Shown here: one piece after another, positions 1 to 8,330 of the stretch
How positions within the stretch are numbered: the stretch's first letter is position 1
Layout of the letters: each line of letters opens with the position of its first letter
Assembly: GCF_013377785.1 (NCBI RefSeq)
Contig: NZ_JABXWT010000004.1
Coordinates: 159,169-223,168, forward strand
Direction: 5' to 3'
Source of the DNA: Ruegeria haliotis
Lineage (GTDB): Bacteria; Pseudomonadota; Alphaproteobacteria; Rhodobacterales; Rhodobacteraceae
DNA: 64,000 nucleotides
The notes under the pieces: generated by a model
Seen by the model: the letters and a program-made list of their open reading frames with translations, nothing else
Told to the model about the DNA's origin: nothing
Database searches by the model: none
Made by a program: the position numbers and the translations under genes

Positions 1-570
1 ACCCAAAGTTCGCTGGCACCCATCGCGCGGCCATTTCTGGATGCGCTGAGCAGGGAGACCGGGGAAACGGTCCATTTGGCTCAGCTCGATTCGAGCCAGG
101 TGCTATACGTGGACAAACGTAACGCGACCCAACCGGTCGAGATGTATTCGCAGGCCGGAAAGGTCGGTCCGGCCTATTGCACTGGTGTTGGCAAGGCGAT
201 GATGGCGTTTCTTGATGAGGAAACGCTTGCAAAAGCCTTGTCTCAACAGAGTTTTCATCGGTTTACCGACAAAACTTTGACCTCGGAACAGGCGCTGCGC
301 GCGGATCTGAGCCTGATCCGCAGTCGGGGATACGCCATCGACGACGAGGAACATGAACCCGGTATCATCTGTATTGCTTGCCCGGTTTTAACGTCCGGCG
401 GTCGGATGCTGGGTGCGATTTCGGTAACCGGATCGACCGAGAGGATGGACTTTGAACAATTGGAAACCTGGATTCCCCGTGTTCGCCGAGTGGCAGAACA
501 GATCGGAATTGAAGCTCAGGCTTGGCGGTTCCCCGAGACCCGCCAGAACGCCAGTAACGACAGGATGTAA
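1..570 (+). CDS. IclR-family transcriptional regulator, C-terminal part (5' end outside window)
   Basis: The reading frame is open from the first base and ends at TAA 568-570, so only the C-terminal part is here. About 190 residues remain and match the IclR effector-binding domain: the stretch running from 'HLAQLDSSQVLYVDKR' through 'GKAMMAFL' and 'GYAIDDEEHEPGIICIACPV' to 'GAISVTGS' is typical. The helix-turn-helix lies upstream of the window. IclR proteins control catabolic operons through small carboxylate or sugar-acid effectors. The gene ends 5 bases before a sugar ABC ATPase and probably regulates that transport unit. The TTG at 76 is internal, not the start. Confidence 0.88.
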   Translation, partial: TQSSLAPIARPFLDALSRETGETVHLAQLDSSQVLYVDKRNATQPVEMYSQAGKVGPAYCTGVGKAMMAFLDEETLAKALSQQSFHRFTDKTLTSEQALRADLSLIRSRGYAIDDEEHEPGIICIACPVLTSGGRMLGAISVTGSTERMDFEQLETWIPRVRRVAEQIGIEAQAWRFPETRQNASNDRM

Positions 571-575
571 ATAAC

Positions 576-1634
576 ATGACGGGTGTAACTCTGAACCAAA
601 CGATCAAACGGTATGGCCAGACGCAGGTCATTCACGGCATTGATCTGCAGATCGAAGATGGCGAGTTTTGCGTTTTTGTCGGGCCATCGGGCTGTGGCAA
701 ATCCACACTATTGCGGATGATTGCCGGACTCGAGGAGACATCAGAAGGTGTTATCCACATTGGCGCGCGCGACGTGACCCACATGGATCCGGCTAAACGT
801 GGGGTGGCGATGGTGTTCCAGACCTACGCGCTTTATCCGCATATGAGCGTGGCCGAGAATATGGGGTTTGGCCTGCGTATGAACGGTGTGCCCAAGGGTG
901 AGATCGAGAAGAAAGTTCAGGAAGCCTCAAACATTCTGAAGTTGGATCAATACCTCAAACGCAAACCCAAAGCTCTGTCCGGTGGTCAACGTCAGCGTGT
1001 TGCGATTGGCCGTGCGATCGTGCGAGGCCCCGAGGTGTTTCTGTTCGACGAGCCGCTCTCGAACCTCGATGCGGAATTGCGGGTCGAAATGCGTGTTGAA
1101 ATTGCGCGCCTGCATCAGGAAATCGGCGCAACCATGATTTATGTGACCCATGATCAGGTTGAGGCGATGACCATGGCCGATAAGATCGTCGTACTGCGAG
1201 ATGGCAGGATCGAACAGGTCGGCGCGCCCATGGATCTGTACCGCGATCCTGATAATCGTTTTGTTGCGGGTTTCATCGGCTCACCCGCGATGAACTTTCT
1301 GGAATGCGATTTTGCTGATGGCCATGTCACGCATCCGGCGCTAAGCCGGCCATTGCCAGTGGCGGCGAGCGTTCCTGCTGGTTTGAGCAAGGTAACGCTG
1401 GGCGTACGTCCGGAACATATTAAGATCGACCGCTCGGGCGACACCTGTACGGTTGATCTGACCGAAGCGCTTGGCGGTGTATCTTATACATATTTGCTGA
1501 CGCCGAATGGTGACAAACTGATCGTCGAGGAACGCGAAGACCAGCGCAGCGCGACCGGAGAACGAATCGGAATCTCGGTCCAGCCTGAGCGTGTGATGGT
1601 GTTTGATCCCGAGACAGGGTTGAGGTTTCGGTAG
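576..1634 (+). CDS. Sugar ABC transporter ATP-binding protein, UgpC/MalK type
   Basis: A 352-residue ATPase of the carbohydrate-uptake (CUT1) class, which energises import of a sugar or polyol at the inner membrane. Walker A GPSGCGKST is at residues 36-44, the signature LSGGQ at 134-138, Walker B FLFDEP at 155-160, and the switch histidine is in YVTHDQ. A C-terminal OB/TOBE region ends with GVRPEH and later beta strands. The length is normal for MalK/UgpC (about 350-370). It starts 5 bases after the IclR stop, so the two are probably co-transcribed. No permease or binding-protein gene follows, so these must lie upstream or elsewhere. The substrate cannot be told from this subunit. Confidence 0.93.
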   Translation: MTGVTLNQTIKRYGQTQVIHGIDLQIEDGEFCVFVGPSGCGKSTLLRMIAGLEETSEGVIHIGARDVTHMDPAKRGVAMVFQTYALYPHMSVAENMGFGLRMNGVPKGEIEKKVQEASNILKLDQYLKRKPKALSGGQRQRVAIGRAIVRGPEVFLFDEPLSNLDAELRVEMRVEIARLHQEIGATMIYVTHDQVEAMTMADKIVVLRDGRIEQVGAPMDLYRDPDNRFVAGFIGSPAMNFLECDFADGHVTHPALSRPLPVAASVPAGLSKVTLGVRPEHIKIDRSGDTCTVDLTEALGGVSYTYLLTPNGDKLIVEEREDQRSATGERIGISVQPERVMVFDPETGLRFR

Positions 1635-1730
1635 ATAGCTAAGTTACCCGGATCTTCATTCAAACGCGCTTGTGTAGGCACAAACACATCACTACCTAGA
1701 GTAGATTAGTGTTTGATTTTAGGAGCCTGC

Positions 1731-2864
1731 ATGCACATCCGCCTCGCCGCGTTGATTATTGTTGCCGCGACGCTTCTGCTGTCGTTGAATAGCCCATCAA
1801 GGACCGAGATTAATTATCCGAAGTTAGTGGAAACTTGCCAAGGTGGCTCGGCGCAACTTTCGGAAATCATTTCGGCATGCACGCAGCTAATTGAAACAGA
1901 GGATGTTCCTTCTGAATATCGGCTTGCCTTCCTGACTGACCGAGGTTGGGCGTTCTTTTGCAATAGCCAGTACGATCTGGCGCTTGCTGATGAAAACCAC
2001 ATTCTGGAAGTACTGCCTGAGGACTTGGCCGCATTGCGCGCGCGGGCACATATTTATGAAGCGATGGGTGATCGGACTGCAGCCGAGGCAGACCTGGTAA
2101 AGGCGTTACAGATTGCACCAGACAACCCTCGGATCCTTTTTCACAAGGCAGAGTTCGATGACGATCACGGGGAACACGATTCTGCTTATGCTGGGGTTCG
2201 GCGGGTTCTCGAAATTGACCCTGATTTTCCGGGTGCTGCTGAAAAAGAAGTAACTTACCTCATGACCTCGGGAGAGTTTGACGCGGCTGAAGAGCGTCTT
2301 GAAGCCGCAGAACTAAAATGGCCGGATGAAGATTGGGTATATTATCGCGATCTTCAGTTGCATGTGTTGTTTACCAAAGACATCGAAAAAGCGCTTAATG
2401 CAACGAGCAACATGGCTCGGGTTGCGCCCGGAGTTTACAGTGAGTTGTATTATCCTGCGTTGGTACATATGCGGCTAGGTGATGAAAAAACAGCGATCGA
2501 CTATATTAGCGGCTACGGACCGCGATTGATTGAGGAGAAAAATCCCGAATCTGGTTGGTGGGGCCAATTTACCAGAATGATCGCAACTTGGTATGTTGTC
2601 GGAAATCGAGAGCGGCACATACATCAAGGGATGGCATATGCCTATATGCAACGCCCCGACTTGGCCATGGTTGAATATGAAACCTTCCTGAATGAAACGG
2701 GCAGAAACGGAAAGAAACTGTTGGCCTACATGGTCAGACAGGACTTACAGTCCATTGACCAACGGAAGTTTCGGTTTTCAGAAGCTTACAGGCGAGATGT
2801 ATTGGTCGAGTACATAGAAGTTCTTGCGTCAAAATCCGGTTTTCCAATCATCGAGGTACAATAG
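1731..2864 (+). CDS. Exported tetratricopeptide-repeat protein
   Basis: I chose ATG 1731 because AGGAG (1721-1725) lies just upstream. An in-frame TTG at 1713 has no such site. The 377-residue product opens with a hydrophobic signal segment (HIRLAALIIVAATLLLSL) and so should be periplasmic or membrane-anchored. Several TPR-like helical pairs follow between about residues 60 and 220, for example 'AALRARAHIYEAMGDRTAAEADL' split over two helices and 'ILFHKAEFDDDHGEHDSAY'. TPRs are protein-binding scaffolds. No catalytic motif is visible and the partner is unknown. It stands alone between the ABC gene and icd. Confidence 0.75.
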   Translation: MHIRLAALIIVAATLLLSLNSPSRTEINYPKLVETCQGGSAQLSEIISACTQLIETEDVPSEYRLAFLTDRGWAFFCNSQYDLALADENHILEVLPEDLAALRARAHIYEAMGDRTAAEADLVKALQIAPDNPRILFHKAEFDDDHGEHDSAYAGVRRVLEIDPDFPGAAEKEVTYLMTSGEFDAAEERLEAAELKWPDEDWVYYRDLQLHVLFTKDIEKALNATSNMARVAPGVYSELYYPALVHMRLGDEKTAIDYISGYGPRLIEEKNPESGWWGQFTRMIATWYVVGNRERHIHQGMAYAYMQRPDLAMVEYETFLNETGRNGKKLLAYMVRQDLQSIDQRKFRFSEAYRRDVLVEYIEVLASKSGFPIIEVQ

Positions 2865-3093
2865 CCGGAACATGCGTTTGACTAAACTGCGATGCCGAAA
2901 CCGATTTTCACAGACCGTGTCAAAACGCGCGGGCAGATGTGATTGATTTCAGGGCAAACGTGATTTAAGGGGGGGCCTGTCAAAACAGAGTCACCCAGGG
3001 GCGGTATCATCGCTGCGCCCCTCCCGCGCCACGCCGATGTGGCCTCAACTCTTGGATCGCACGCCCCTGAAAGGCTTAAAAAGGTAAAAGAAT

Positions 3094-5307
3094 ATGGCAG
3101 ATAAATCGAACTTCGACATATTGTATACCATTGTAGACGAAGCGCCCGAGCTGGCCAGCGCCTCGTTCCTGCCCATCATTCGCAAGTTCGCCTCAGCTGC
3201 GGGCGTCAGTGTTGGCACCAAGGATATTTCGCTGGCCGGGCGCATCCTGTCCACCTTCCCAGAGAACCTGACTGACGAACAGCGTATCACCGATGATCTG
3301 GCGGCCTTGGGCGAGTTGGTAAAAACACCAGATGCGAATGTGATCAAACTGCCAAACATCTCGGCCTCAGTGCCGCAACTGGTCGCTGCCATCGAAGAGC
3401 TGCAGTCACAGGGTTACGACATCCCAACCCACCCGGAAGAGCCTTCGACCAACGTCGAAAAGGCGGTTCGCGCTCGTTATGATGCCATCAAGGGCTCGGC
3501 TGTGAACCCGGTTCTGCGGGAAGGTAACAGTGACCGCCGTGCGGCGAAGGCTGTCAAGAATTATGCTCAGAAAAACCCACATTCGATGGGTGCCTGGGCC
3601 TCGGATAGCAAGACCAAAGTGTCGTCCATGTCTGGCAATGATTTCTACGCGAACGAGAAGTCGGCCACCATCACCGCCGCCCAAGCAGGCGATGCGAAGA
3701 TCGAATTTGTAGGCAAAGACGGCAGTGTGACCGTTCTGAAAGACGGTTGGTCACTTGACGAAGGCACCGTGGCCGATGCGACATTCATGTCGGTCAAGGC
3801 GCTGTCGTCTTTCTTGGCAGACGCCATCGAGGACACCAAAAAAGACGGCACCATGTTCTCGCTGCATATGAAAGCCACGATGATGAAGGTTTCGGACCCG
3901 GTCATCTTTGGTTATGCGGTCAAGGCGTGGCTGGCACCAGTATTCGAGACGTTCGGCGCCGAACTGGACGCGCTGGGTGTAAACCCGAATTCAGGTCTTG
4001 GGGATCTGCTGGAACGCGTCAAGGACAACGCCGATATCATGGCCGCAATCGACGCAATCAAAGGTTACCGTCCGACCATGTATATGGTGGACTCGGACAA
4101 GGGTATAACCAACCTTCACGTGCCATCGGATGTAATCATCGACGCCTCAATGCCTGCAGTTATCCGTGCCGGTGGCAAGGGTTGGGATGAGGCCGGTGCC
4201 AAAGGTGATACCAATTGTGTTATCCCTGATCGCTGCTACGCCACGGTCTATGATGAAAGCATCAATTTCTTCAAAGCCAATGGTGCATTGAACCCGGCCA
4301 CCGTCGGCGCAGTAGCCAACGTGGGCCTGATGGCGCAGAAGGCTGAAGAATACGGCTCGCACCCAACCACGTTCGAAGCACCTGCAGACGGTGCTATCCG
4401 CGTCGTGCTGGCCAATGGCGAGACATTGCACACGCACGAGGTCGAAAAGGGCGACATCTGGCGGGCATGCACCGTCAAGAAAGCTCCGATCGAGAACTGG
4501 ATTCAGTTGGCTCTGGACCGTCAGCGTCTAACCGGTTCCGAGGCGATCTTCTGGCTGGACGCGAACCGCGCCCATGACGCGGAGTTAATCCAATACATCA
4601 AGCCTGCATTGGAAGACGCTGGTGTTGCTGATAAATTCATGATCATGGCGCCACGCGAGGCGACACGCCAGTCGCTGGAGACCATTACTGCGGGCAAGGA
4701 CAGCATTGCCATTACCGGCAACGTGTTGCGGGATTACTTAACCGACTTGTTCCCGATCCTGGAATTGGGCACGTCGGCCAAGATGTTGTCTATCGTCAAG
4801 CTGATGAACGGTGGTGGCCTGTTTGAAACTGGCGCGGGTGGCTCGGCCCCGAAACACGTGCAGCAGCTGCTCGAAGAGAACCACCTGCGGTGGGACTCGA
4901 TGGGTGAGTTCTGCGCGCTAGGAGAATCCCTGAACTTTCTGGCTGACAGCAAGGGCAATGCCAAGGCGGGCGTATTGGGTGCAGCGGCCGAGGCTGCGAC
5001 GCAGGGCATTCTGGACAACAACAAGTCCCCCAGCCGTAAAGTCGGCCAGCCTGACAATCGCGACAGCCACTATTGGTTCGCACGGTATTGGGCTGATGCG
5101 CTGGCCGCGCAATCGGATGACGCTGAACTGGCCGCCGAATTCGCGCCAATTGCGACGGAATTGGCGGAGAAAGAAGAACAGATTCTGTCCGAGCTGGCCG
5201 CAGCGCAAGGCGCATCTGCTGACCTAGGCGGGTACTTCCACACCGATCCCGCCAAGGCGGCGGCTATCATGCGCCCCAGCGCCACACTGAACGCCATCAT
5301 CGGTTAG
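3094..5307 (+). CDS. icd: Monomeric NADP-dependent isocitrate dehydrogenase
   Basis: This 737-residue protein matches the monomeric isocitrate dehydrogenase family (about 740 aa) along its whole length. Recognisable parts are the N-terminal '[19 protein letters not shown]', the '[19 protein letters not shown]' segment, the central '[20 protein letters not shown]' region and the C-terminal '[19 protein letters not shown]'. It oxidises isocitrate to 2-oxoglutarate with NADP in the TCA cycle. The monomeric form is common in Rhodobacteraceae, where it replaces the dimeric enzyme. The ATG is preceded by a purine-rich stretch, and a GC hairpin follows the stop. It appears to be a single-gene unit. 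Confidence 0.97.
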   Translation: MADKSNFDILYTIVDEAPELASASFLPIIRKFASAAGVSVGTKDISLAGRILSTFPENLTDEQRITDDLAALGELVKTPDANVIKLPNISASVPQLVAAIEELQSQGYDIPTHPEEPSTNVEKAVRARYDAIKGSAVNPVLREGNSDRRAAKAVKNYAQKNPHSMGAWASDSKTKVSSMSGNDFYANEKSATITAAQAGDAKIEFVGKDGSVTVLKDGWSLDEGTVADATFMSVKALSSFLADAIEDTKKDGTMFSLHMKATMMKVSDPVIFGYAVKAWLAPVFETFGAELDALGVNPNSGLGDLLERVKDNADIMAAIDAIKGYRPTMYMVDSDKGITNLHVPSDVIIDASMPAVIRAGGKGWDEAGAKGDTNCVIPDRCYATVYDESINFFKANGALNPATVGAVANVGLMAQKAEEYGSHPTTFEAPADGAIRVVLANGETLHTHEVEKGDIWRACTVKKAPIENWIQLALDRQRLTGSEAIFWLDANRAHDAELIQYIKPALEDAGVADKFMIMAPREATRQSLETITAGKDSIAITGNVLRDYLTDLFPILELGTSAKMLSIVKLMNGGGLFETGAGGSAPKHVQQLLEENHLRWDSMGEFCALGESLNFLADSKGNAKAGVLGAAAEAATQGILDNNKSPSRKVGQPDNRDSHYWFARYWADALAAQSDDAELAAEFAPIATELAEKEEQILSELAAAQGASADLGGYFHTDPAKAAAIMRPSATLNAIIG

Positions 5308-5315
5308 ATCACAAA

Positions 5316-5345
5316 GCCCGCGCCACATTGGCGCGGGCCATTTCG
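5316..5345 (+). terminator. Terminator-like hairpin after icd
   Basis: A perfect 9-bp GC-rich stem (5316-5324 with 5330-5338) and 5-base loop begin 8 bases after the icd stop, followed by CATTTCG. The T-tract is weak, but position and stem strength suit an intrinsic terminator. Confidence 0.65.
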
Positions 5346-5451
5346 CACCGACTGAGAGAAACGGTAGAGTGCGGGTTTTTTGTATGTCATAGTTTCACTT
5401 ACGCGCCTGCCTTTCGGGCGTGGGCAAACATGATTTGAACGAGTAATCTTG

Positions 5452-6180
5452 ATGACAAGCGGCATTGATCCGGCGAAACAGGGCGATGGCCCAAAGGTTT
5501 TGTTCTTTGGTCGGGAAAACTGCGACGGGACCCAAAAAGCGTTGCAGCTCATGAACCACGCGGGTTTCGATATCAGTTATGTTGAGTCCCGGGGGTTGGG
5601 GCAGAGCTTACCTGATTGGGTGCATGACTGGCGCGGCGACTACATCTTTTGCTTTCGCAGCTATTTCATTTTGAATCAGGCATTGATCGACTCGGCTTCG
5701 ATTGCGGCAATCAACTTTCATCCGGGGCCGCCGGGATATCCCGGAAGTGGGTGTATCAATTTCGCGCTTTATGATGGCGCAGAAGAATATGGTGTGACTG
5801 CTCACCTCATTAACACAAAGGTCGACAACGGGCAGATCATCAAGGCGCTACGCTTTCCCATCTTGCGCCACGATGGTTTGCGTTCAGTGCTCGCCCGCAC
5901 GCACCTATATCTGTTTCATCTGCTTCAGGAGGTCGTTGGCGGGGTCGCGGCTGGCGGCCAGACTTATCTGAGCAATCAGATCTCCGGCTCCGGTGAAGAA
6001 AGCTGGCGTGGCGAAGCACGCAAGATGAAAGAGCTGTCGGCAATGCAGCAACTGCCTTTGGACATCGATGCCAAAGAGTTTAACCGGCGCCTGCATTCGA
6101 TGCATTTGCCAGAGTACCCGCTGCATATATCGTTGCATGGTCGCAGGTTTGTGTTGCAGGGCGAGGCAGACGAGAATTGA
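5452..6180 (+). CDS. Formyltransferase-family protein (Fmt/ArnA-like fold)
   Basis: A 242-residue protein starting at ATG 5452 (a TTG at 5449 is in frame directly before it). The core 'AAINFHPGPPGYPGSG' followed by 'GVTAHLINTKVDNGQII' matches the 10-formyltetrahydrofolate-dependent formyltransferase fold. The catalytic Asn and His are in NFH and the Asp is in VDNG. It lacks the C-terminal OB domain of methionyl-tRNA formyltransferase, so a tRNA role is unlikely. By analogy to sugar N-formyltransferases it may formylate an amino sugar, which would fit the polysaccharide locus just downstream. A second, longer formyltransferase lies at 13284-14198. The acceptor is unknown. Confidence 0.8.
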   Translation: MTSGIDPAKQGDGPKVLFFGRENCDGTQKALQLMNHAGFDISYVESRGLGQSLPDWVHDWRGDYIFCFRSYFILNQALIDSASIAAINFHPGPPGYPGSGCINFALYDGAEEYGVTAHLINTKVDNGQIIKALRFPILRHDGLRSVLARTHLYLFHLLQEVVGGVAAGGQTYLSNQISGSGEESWRGEARKMKELSAMQQLPLDIDAKEFNRRLHSMHLPEYPLHISLHGRRFVLQGEADEN

Positions 6181-6190
6181 TCCACGCCCC

Positions 6191-7324
6191 TTAGGGGCAG
6201 GCAATGTTGGTTGGTTCAAACCGGGTGCGATCAACAAATTCCTCATCGGGCTCGAAAGCTGAAATACCTTGATCTTCCAGAAGCCTGGCGACTGTTGTTG
6301 CCACAGCAAAATTGCCAATTTCCTGCATATGGTGATCGGGGCTGCCGAAAAGAGAACTTGTGGGAATGCCCAGATCCTCGGAAAACTCTACCAAAGCCGG
6401 TTTTAGGTTCAGGTAGGTAAATCCGTTTTCCTCTGCCGCTTGTGCGATTAAGGCGCGCGAAGCGTCGGCATATCCAACCGGATTGTCACGGAAGGTAATC
6501 GTATCTTCGCCGATGAACTCTGAGATATCCGGCAGCGAGAACACGAACAGACGCGCACCGTTTGAGTTAACCGATTGGGACAGATGGCGGAGCGATTCAA
6601 AAAGCAACGCCTTTTCTGTTTCCGTGGGGGTCGACGCGTAAAGATCCCGATCGAACAAGACATGCTTGAAGCGGAAAACCAGTTTGCCAACATAAAGCTT
6701 TCCGAGGTCTCGCTTTACTTGCTGAAAAAAAGTGGGGGTATGAGAGCGGGTGCCGGGGTTCTCCTGCCACTCTTGGAACATGACATTGTCAATCAGGTCG
6801 TTCCGGTTGAAGATGAACATCAGGACCGTGTCGTGCGGGATCTGGTCCTGAAACTCGTCATATGTCAGGGCATGTTGCAGCGTCCCATGACCACCAGTGC
6901 CAAGATTCACAAAGTAAGAATCCTCAGACCACTGGGACAAAAGGGCAGGTATGGTTTCGGTCTCGTCTGCCAGCGTCCCCCGGGTGAACGAGTCACCCAG
7001 CACCATTATCTGAGCTTTGTCGTCGCCTGAGGAAAACGCGCCCCGAAATCCATATTCATTGAATTCGAGGAATGAAGCTATTTCATTGCGAACCTCAAAA
7101 TAGGACTGGTTCGGGGTTTCTCGCGAATAGACCACGTCATGTCCAACTCGCCGGACCGGCCCACCTTCGCAGAAGTAGTTCTCGAGATTCACCAACGGCA
7201 CATTTGCCTGTTTTCGGCTGATATGGGGTTCGAAATTCAACGGATCGAACAGGCGCAGCCCAATTTCGACCAGTGCCAGACTTATGAACGCACTAAAGAG
7301 TATCAGAAACAAATTTTTTAACAC
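6191..7324 (-). CDS. Membrane-anchored SGNH/GDSL hydrolase-like protein
   Basis: I chose GTG 7324 because GGAGGG (7335-7340) sits 10 bases upstream. A TTG at 7363 would add 13 residues. The 377-residue product begins with one transmembrane segment (LKNLFLILFSAFISLALVEIGL) and continues outside the membrane. The SGNH signature is present: catalytic Ser in GDSFTRG, oxyanion Gly in 'NLGTGGHG', Asn in 'FNRND', and an Asp-x-His pair near the C-terminus in 'FGSPDHHM'. Such proteins add or remove O-acyl (often acetyl) groups on surface glycans. It converges on the formyltransferase gene with only 10 bases between the stops. Confidence 0.82.
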   Translation of the reverse strand: MLKNLFLILFSAFISLALVEIGLRLFDPLNFEPHISRKQANVPLVNLENYFCEGGPVRRVGHDVVYSRETPNQSYFEVRNEIASFLEFNEYGFRGAFSSGDDKAQIMVLGDSFTRGTLADETETIPALLSQWSEDSYFVNLGTGGHGTLQHALTYDEFQDQIPHDTVLMFIFNRNDLIDNVMFQEWQENPGTRSHTPTFFQQVKRDLGKLYVGKLVFRFKHVLFDRDLYASTPTETEKALLFESLRHLSQSVNSNGARLFVFSLPDISEFIGEDTITFRDNPVGYADASRALIAQAAEENGFTYLNLKPALVEFSEDLGIPTSSLFGSPDHHMQEIGNFAVATTVARLLEDQGISAFEPDEEFVDRTRFEPTNIACP

Positions 7325-7445
7325 GAAAGAGTAACCCTCCAACCAATCAACACTGTAAAACAACGATTAATACATTCGGACAAAACTCAGAGTAGTGACA
7401 GCGTTTCTTTGAAGCAATAACAGAGTTTCAGCCGCAGGCAGGCCT

Positions 7446-7838
7446 CTATTTTTGCAGGATTTTCCTTGAAATCAAAAAGTTGATGGTCATTCCGGCAAGC
7501 GTTGCTATCGCCAGAGCAATAATCGGATAGGCGGCGGCAACGTCGGACAGGTACAGCACCACAAAGAAGGTGCTGAAATTTGTCAGCAATCCAACCTGCA
7601 TCCCGCCAAGATAGCTCAGAAATTCAAGAAAGCTGGCCGGTTTGTCGGTTCTGAATGTGTAGGTTCGATTAAGATACCAGGTAAACGTGACAGCCGCGAG
7701 GATTGATAGGCAGCGTGACAAGACCGTCCCTGCACCCAACACATCCAGCCCCGTAAACACCCCTGCATCAACAAAGAAGGCCAGCGAGCCAACGACGGCA
7801 AAAGTCAGCATATGCCGATATGTTTCGTCTGAGGGCAC
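7446..7838 (-). CDS. GtrA-family membrane protein (first copy)
   Basis: A 130-residue, four-helix membrane protein of the GtrA family: 'FAVVGSLAFFVDAGVF' opens helix 1 and 'FTWYLNRTYTFR' is the family hallmark after helix 2. GtrA proteins help move polyprenyl-phosphate-linked sugars across the inner membrane and usually work with a GtrB-type glycosyltransferase. It starts at GTG 7838 with AGGAG 8-12 bases upstream. The nearest GtrB-like gene in the window is at 27566-28567, next to neither GtrA copy, so pairing is uncertain. A second GtrA gene lies at 20245-20667. Confidence 0.88.
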   Translation of the reverse strand: MPSDETYRHMLTFAVVGSLAFFVDAGVFTGLDVLGAGTVLSRCLSILAAVTFTWYLNRTYTFRTDKPASFLEFLSYLGGMQVGLLTNFSTFFVVLYLSDVAAAYPIIALAIATLAGMTINFLISRKILQK

Positions 7839-8330
7839 GCTGTGGCTCCTGTCCTAATTCGGTGACACCATGCACCGATCTTTATTGCAAGGAAAAGCCC
7901 GGAAAAGTGCGGGTCCGTATAATAGGGAGTAAACGAGACCCGTGCTGCTATTTGGAAGGGGCAATTCAGGTCTTACTTTGTCAGTACAATCAGAACTTTG
8001 CTGGCTTTAGTTATCGCATTTGTTTTTCGTTTCAAACACAACCACGTGGGTTCGACTCTGTCCCGAGGATTGCAACAGTCTCCGGAGTTTCGGTTTTAAG
8101 TTTCGATGTAATTGTTTTTTCAAGCGTGTATCGGGTTTTCCTCTGAACGTGACTAATCTTGCAACTGATGCTTTTAGCTCCCATCGAAACCACCTCCCCT
8201 GATGATCGCATGGACACCTTCAAAGACTCGAATAAGAAAAGCTCGTAGAATCTGGAAAAAATCTGAATTTTACGGCAGGCGATCCAATGCCCTGTACGGT
8301 CGCAGGAAAAGTGCACCAACGCATGGTATC
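7839..8330. other. Intergenic stretch between asnB-like gene and GtrA gene
   Basis: About 490 bases without a well-supported gene. The only notable content is a possible 50-codon minus-strand frame at 8032-8184 with a strong ribosome-binding site, listed separately. It probably carries the promoter for the GtrA/SGNH genes, but no clear -35/-10 pair was found. Confidence 0.5.
8032..8184 (-). CDS. Possible small basic protein (50 aa)
   Basis: ATG 8184 is preceded, 5 bases upstream, by a strong Shine-Dalgarno stretch (complement of CCACCTCCCCT, 8190-8200). The frame gives 50 residues, rich in Lys, Thr and Ser, starting MGAKSISCKISHVQRK and ending in a Cys-Val. No family is recognised and there is no membrane segment. 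It lies alone between the asnB-like gene and the GtrA gene on the same strand. The ribosome-binding site is the main support; the frame may be fortuitous. Confidence 0.3.
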   Translation of the reverse strand: MGAKSISCKISHVQRKTRYTLEKTITSKLKTETPETVAILGTESNPRGCV

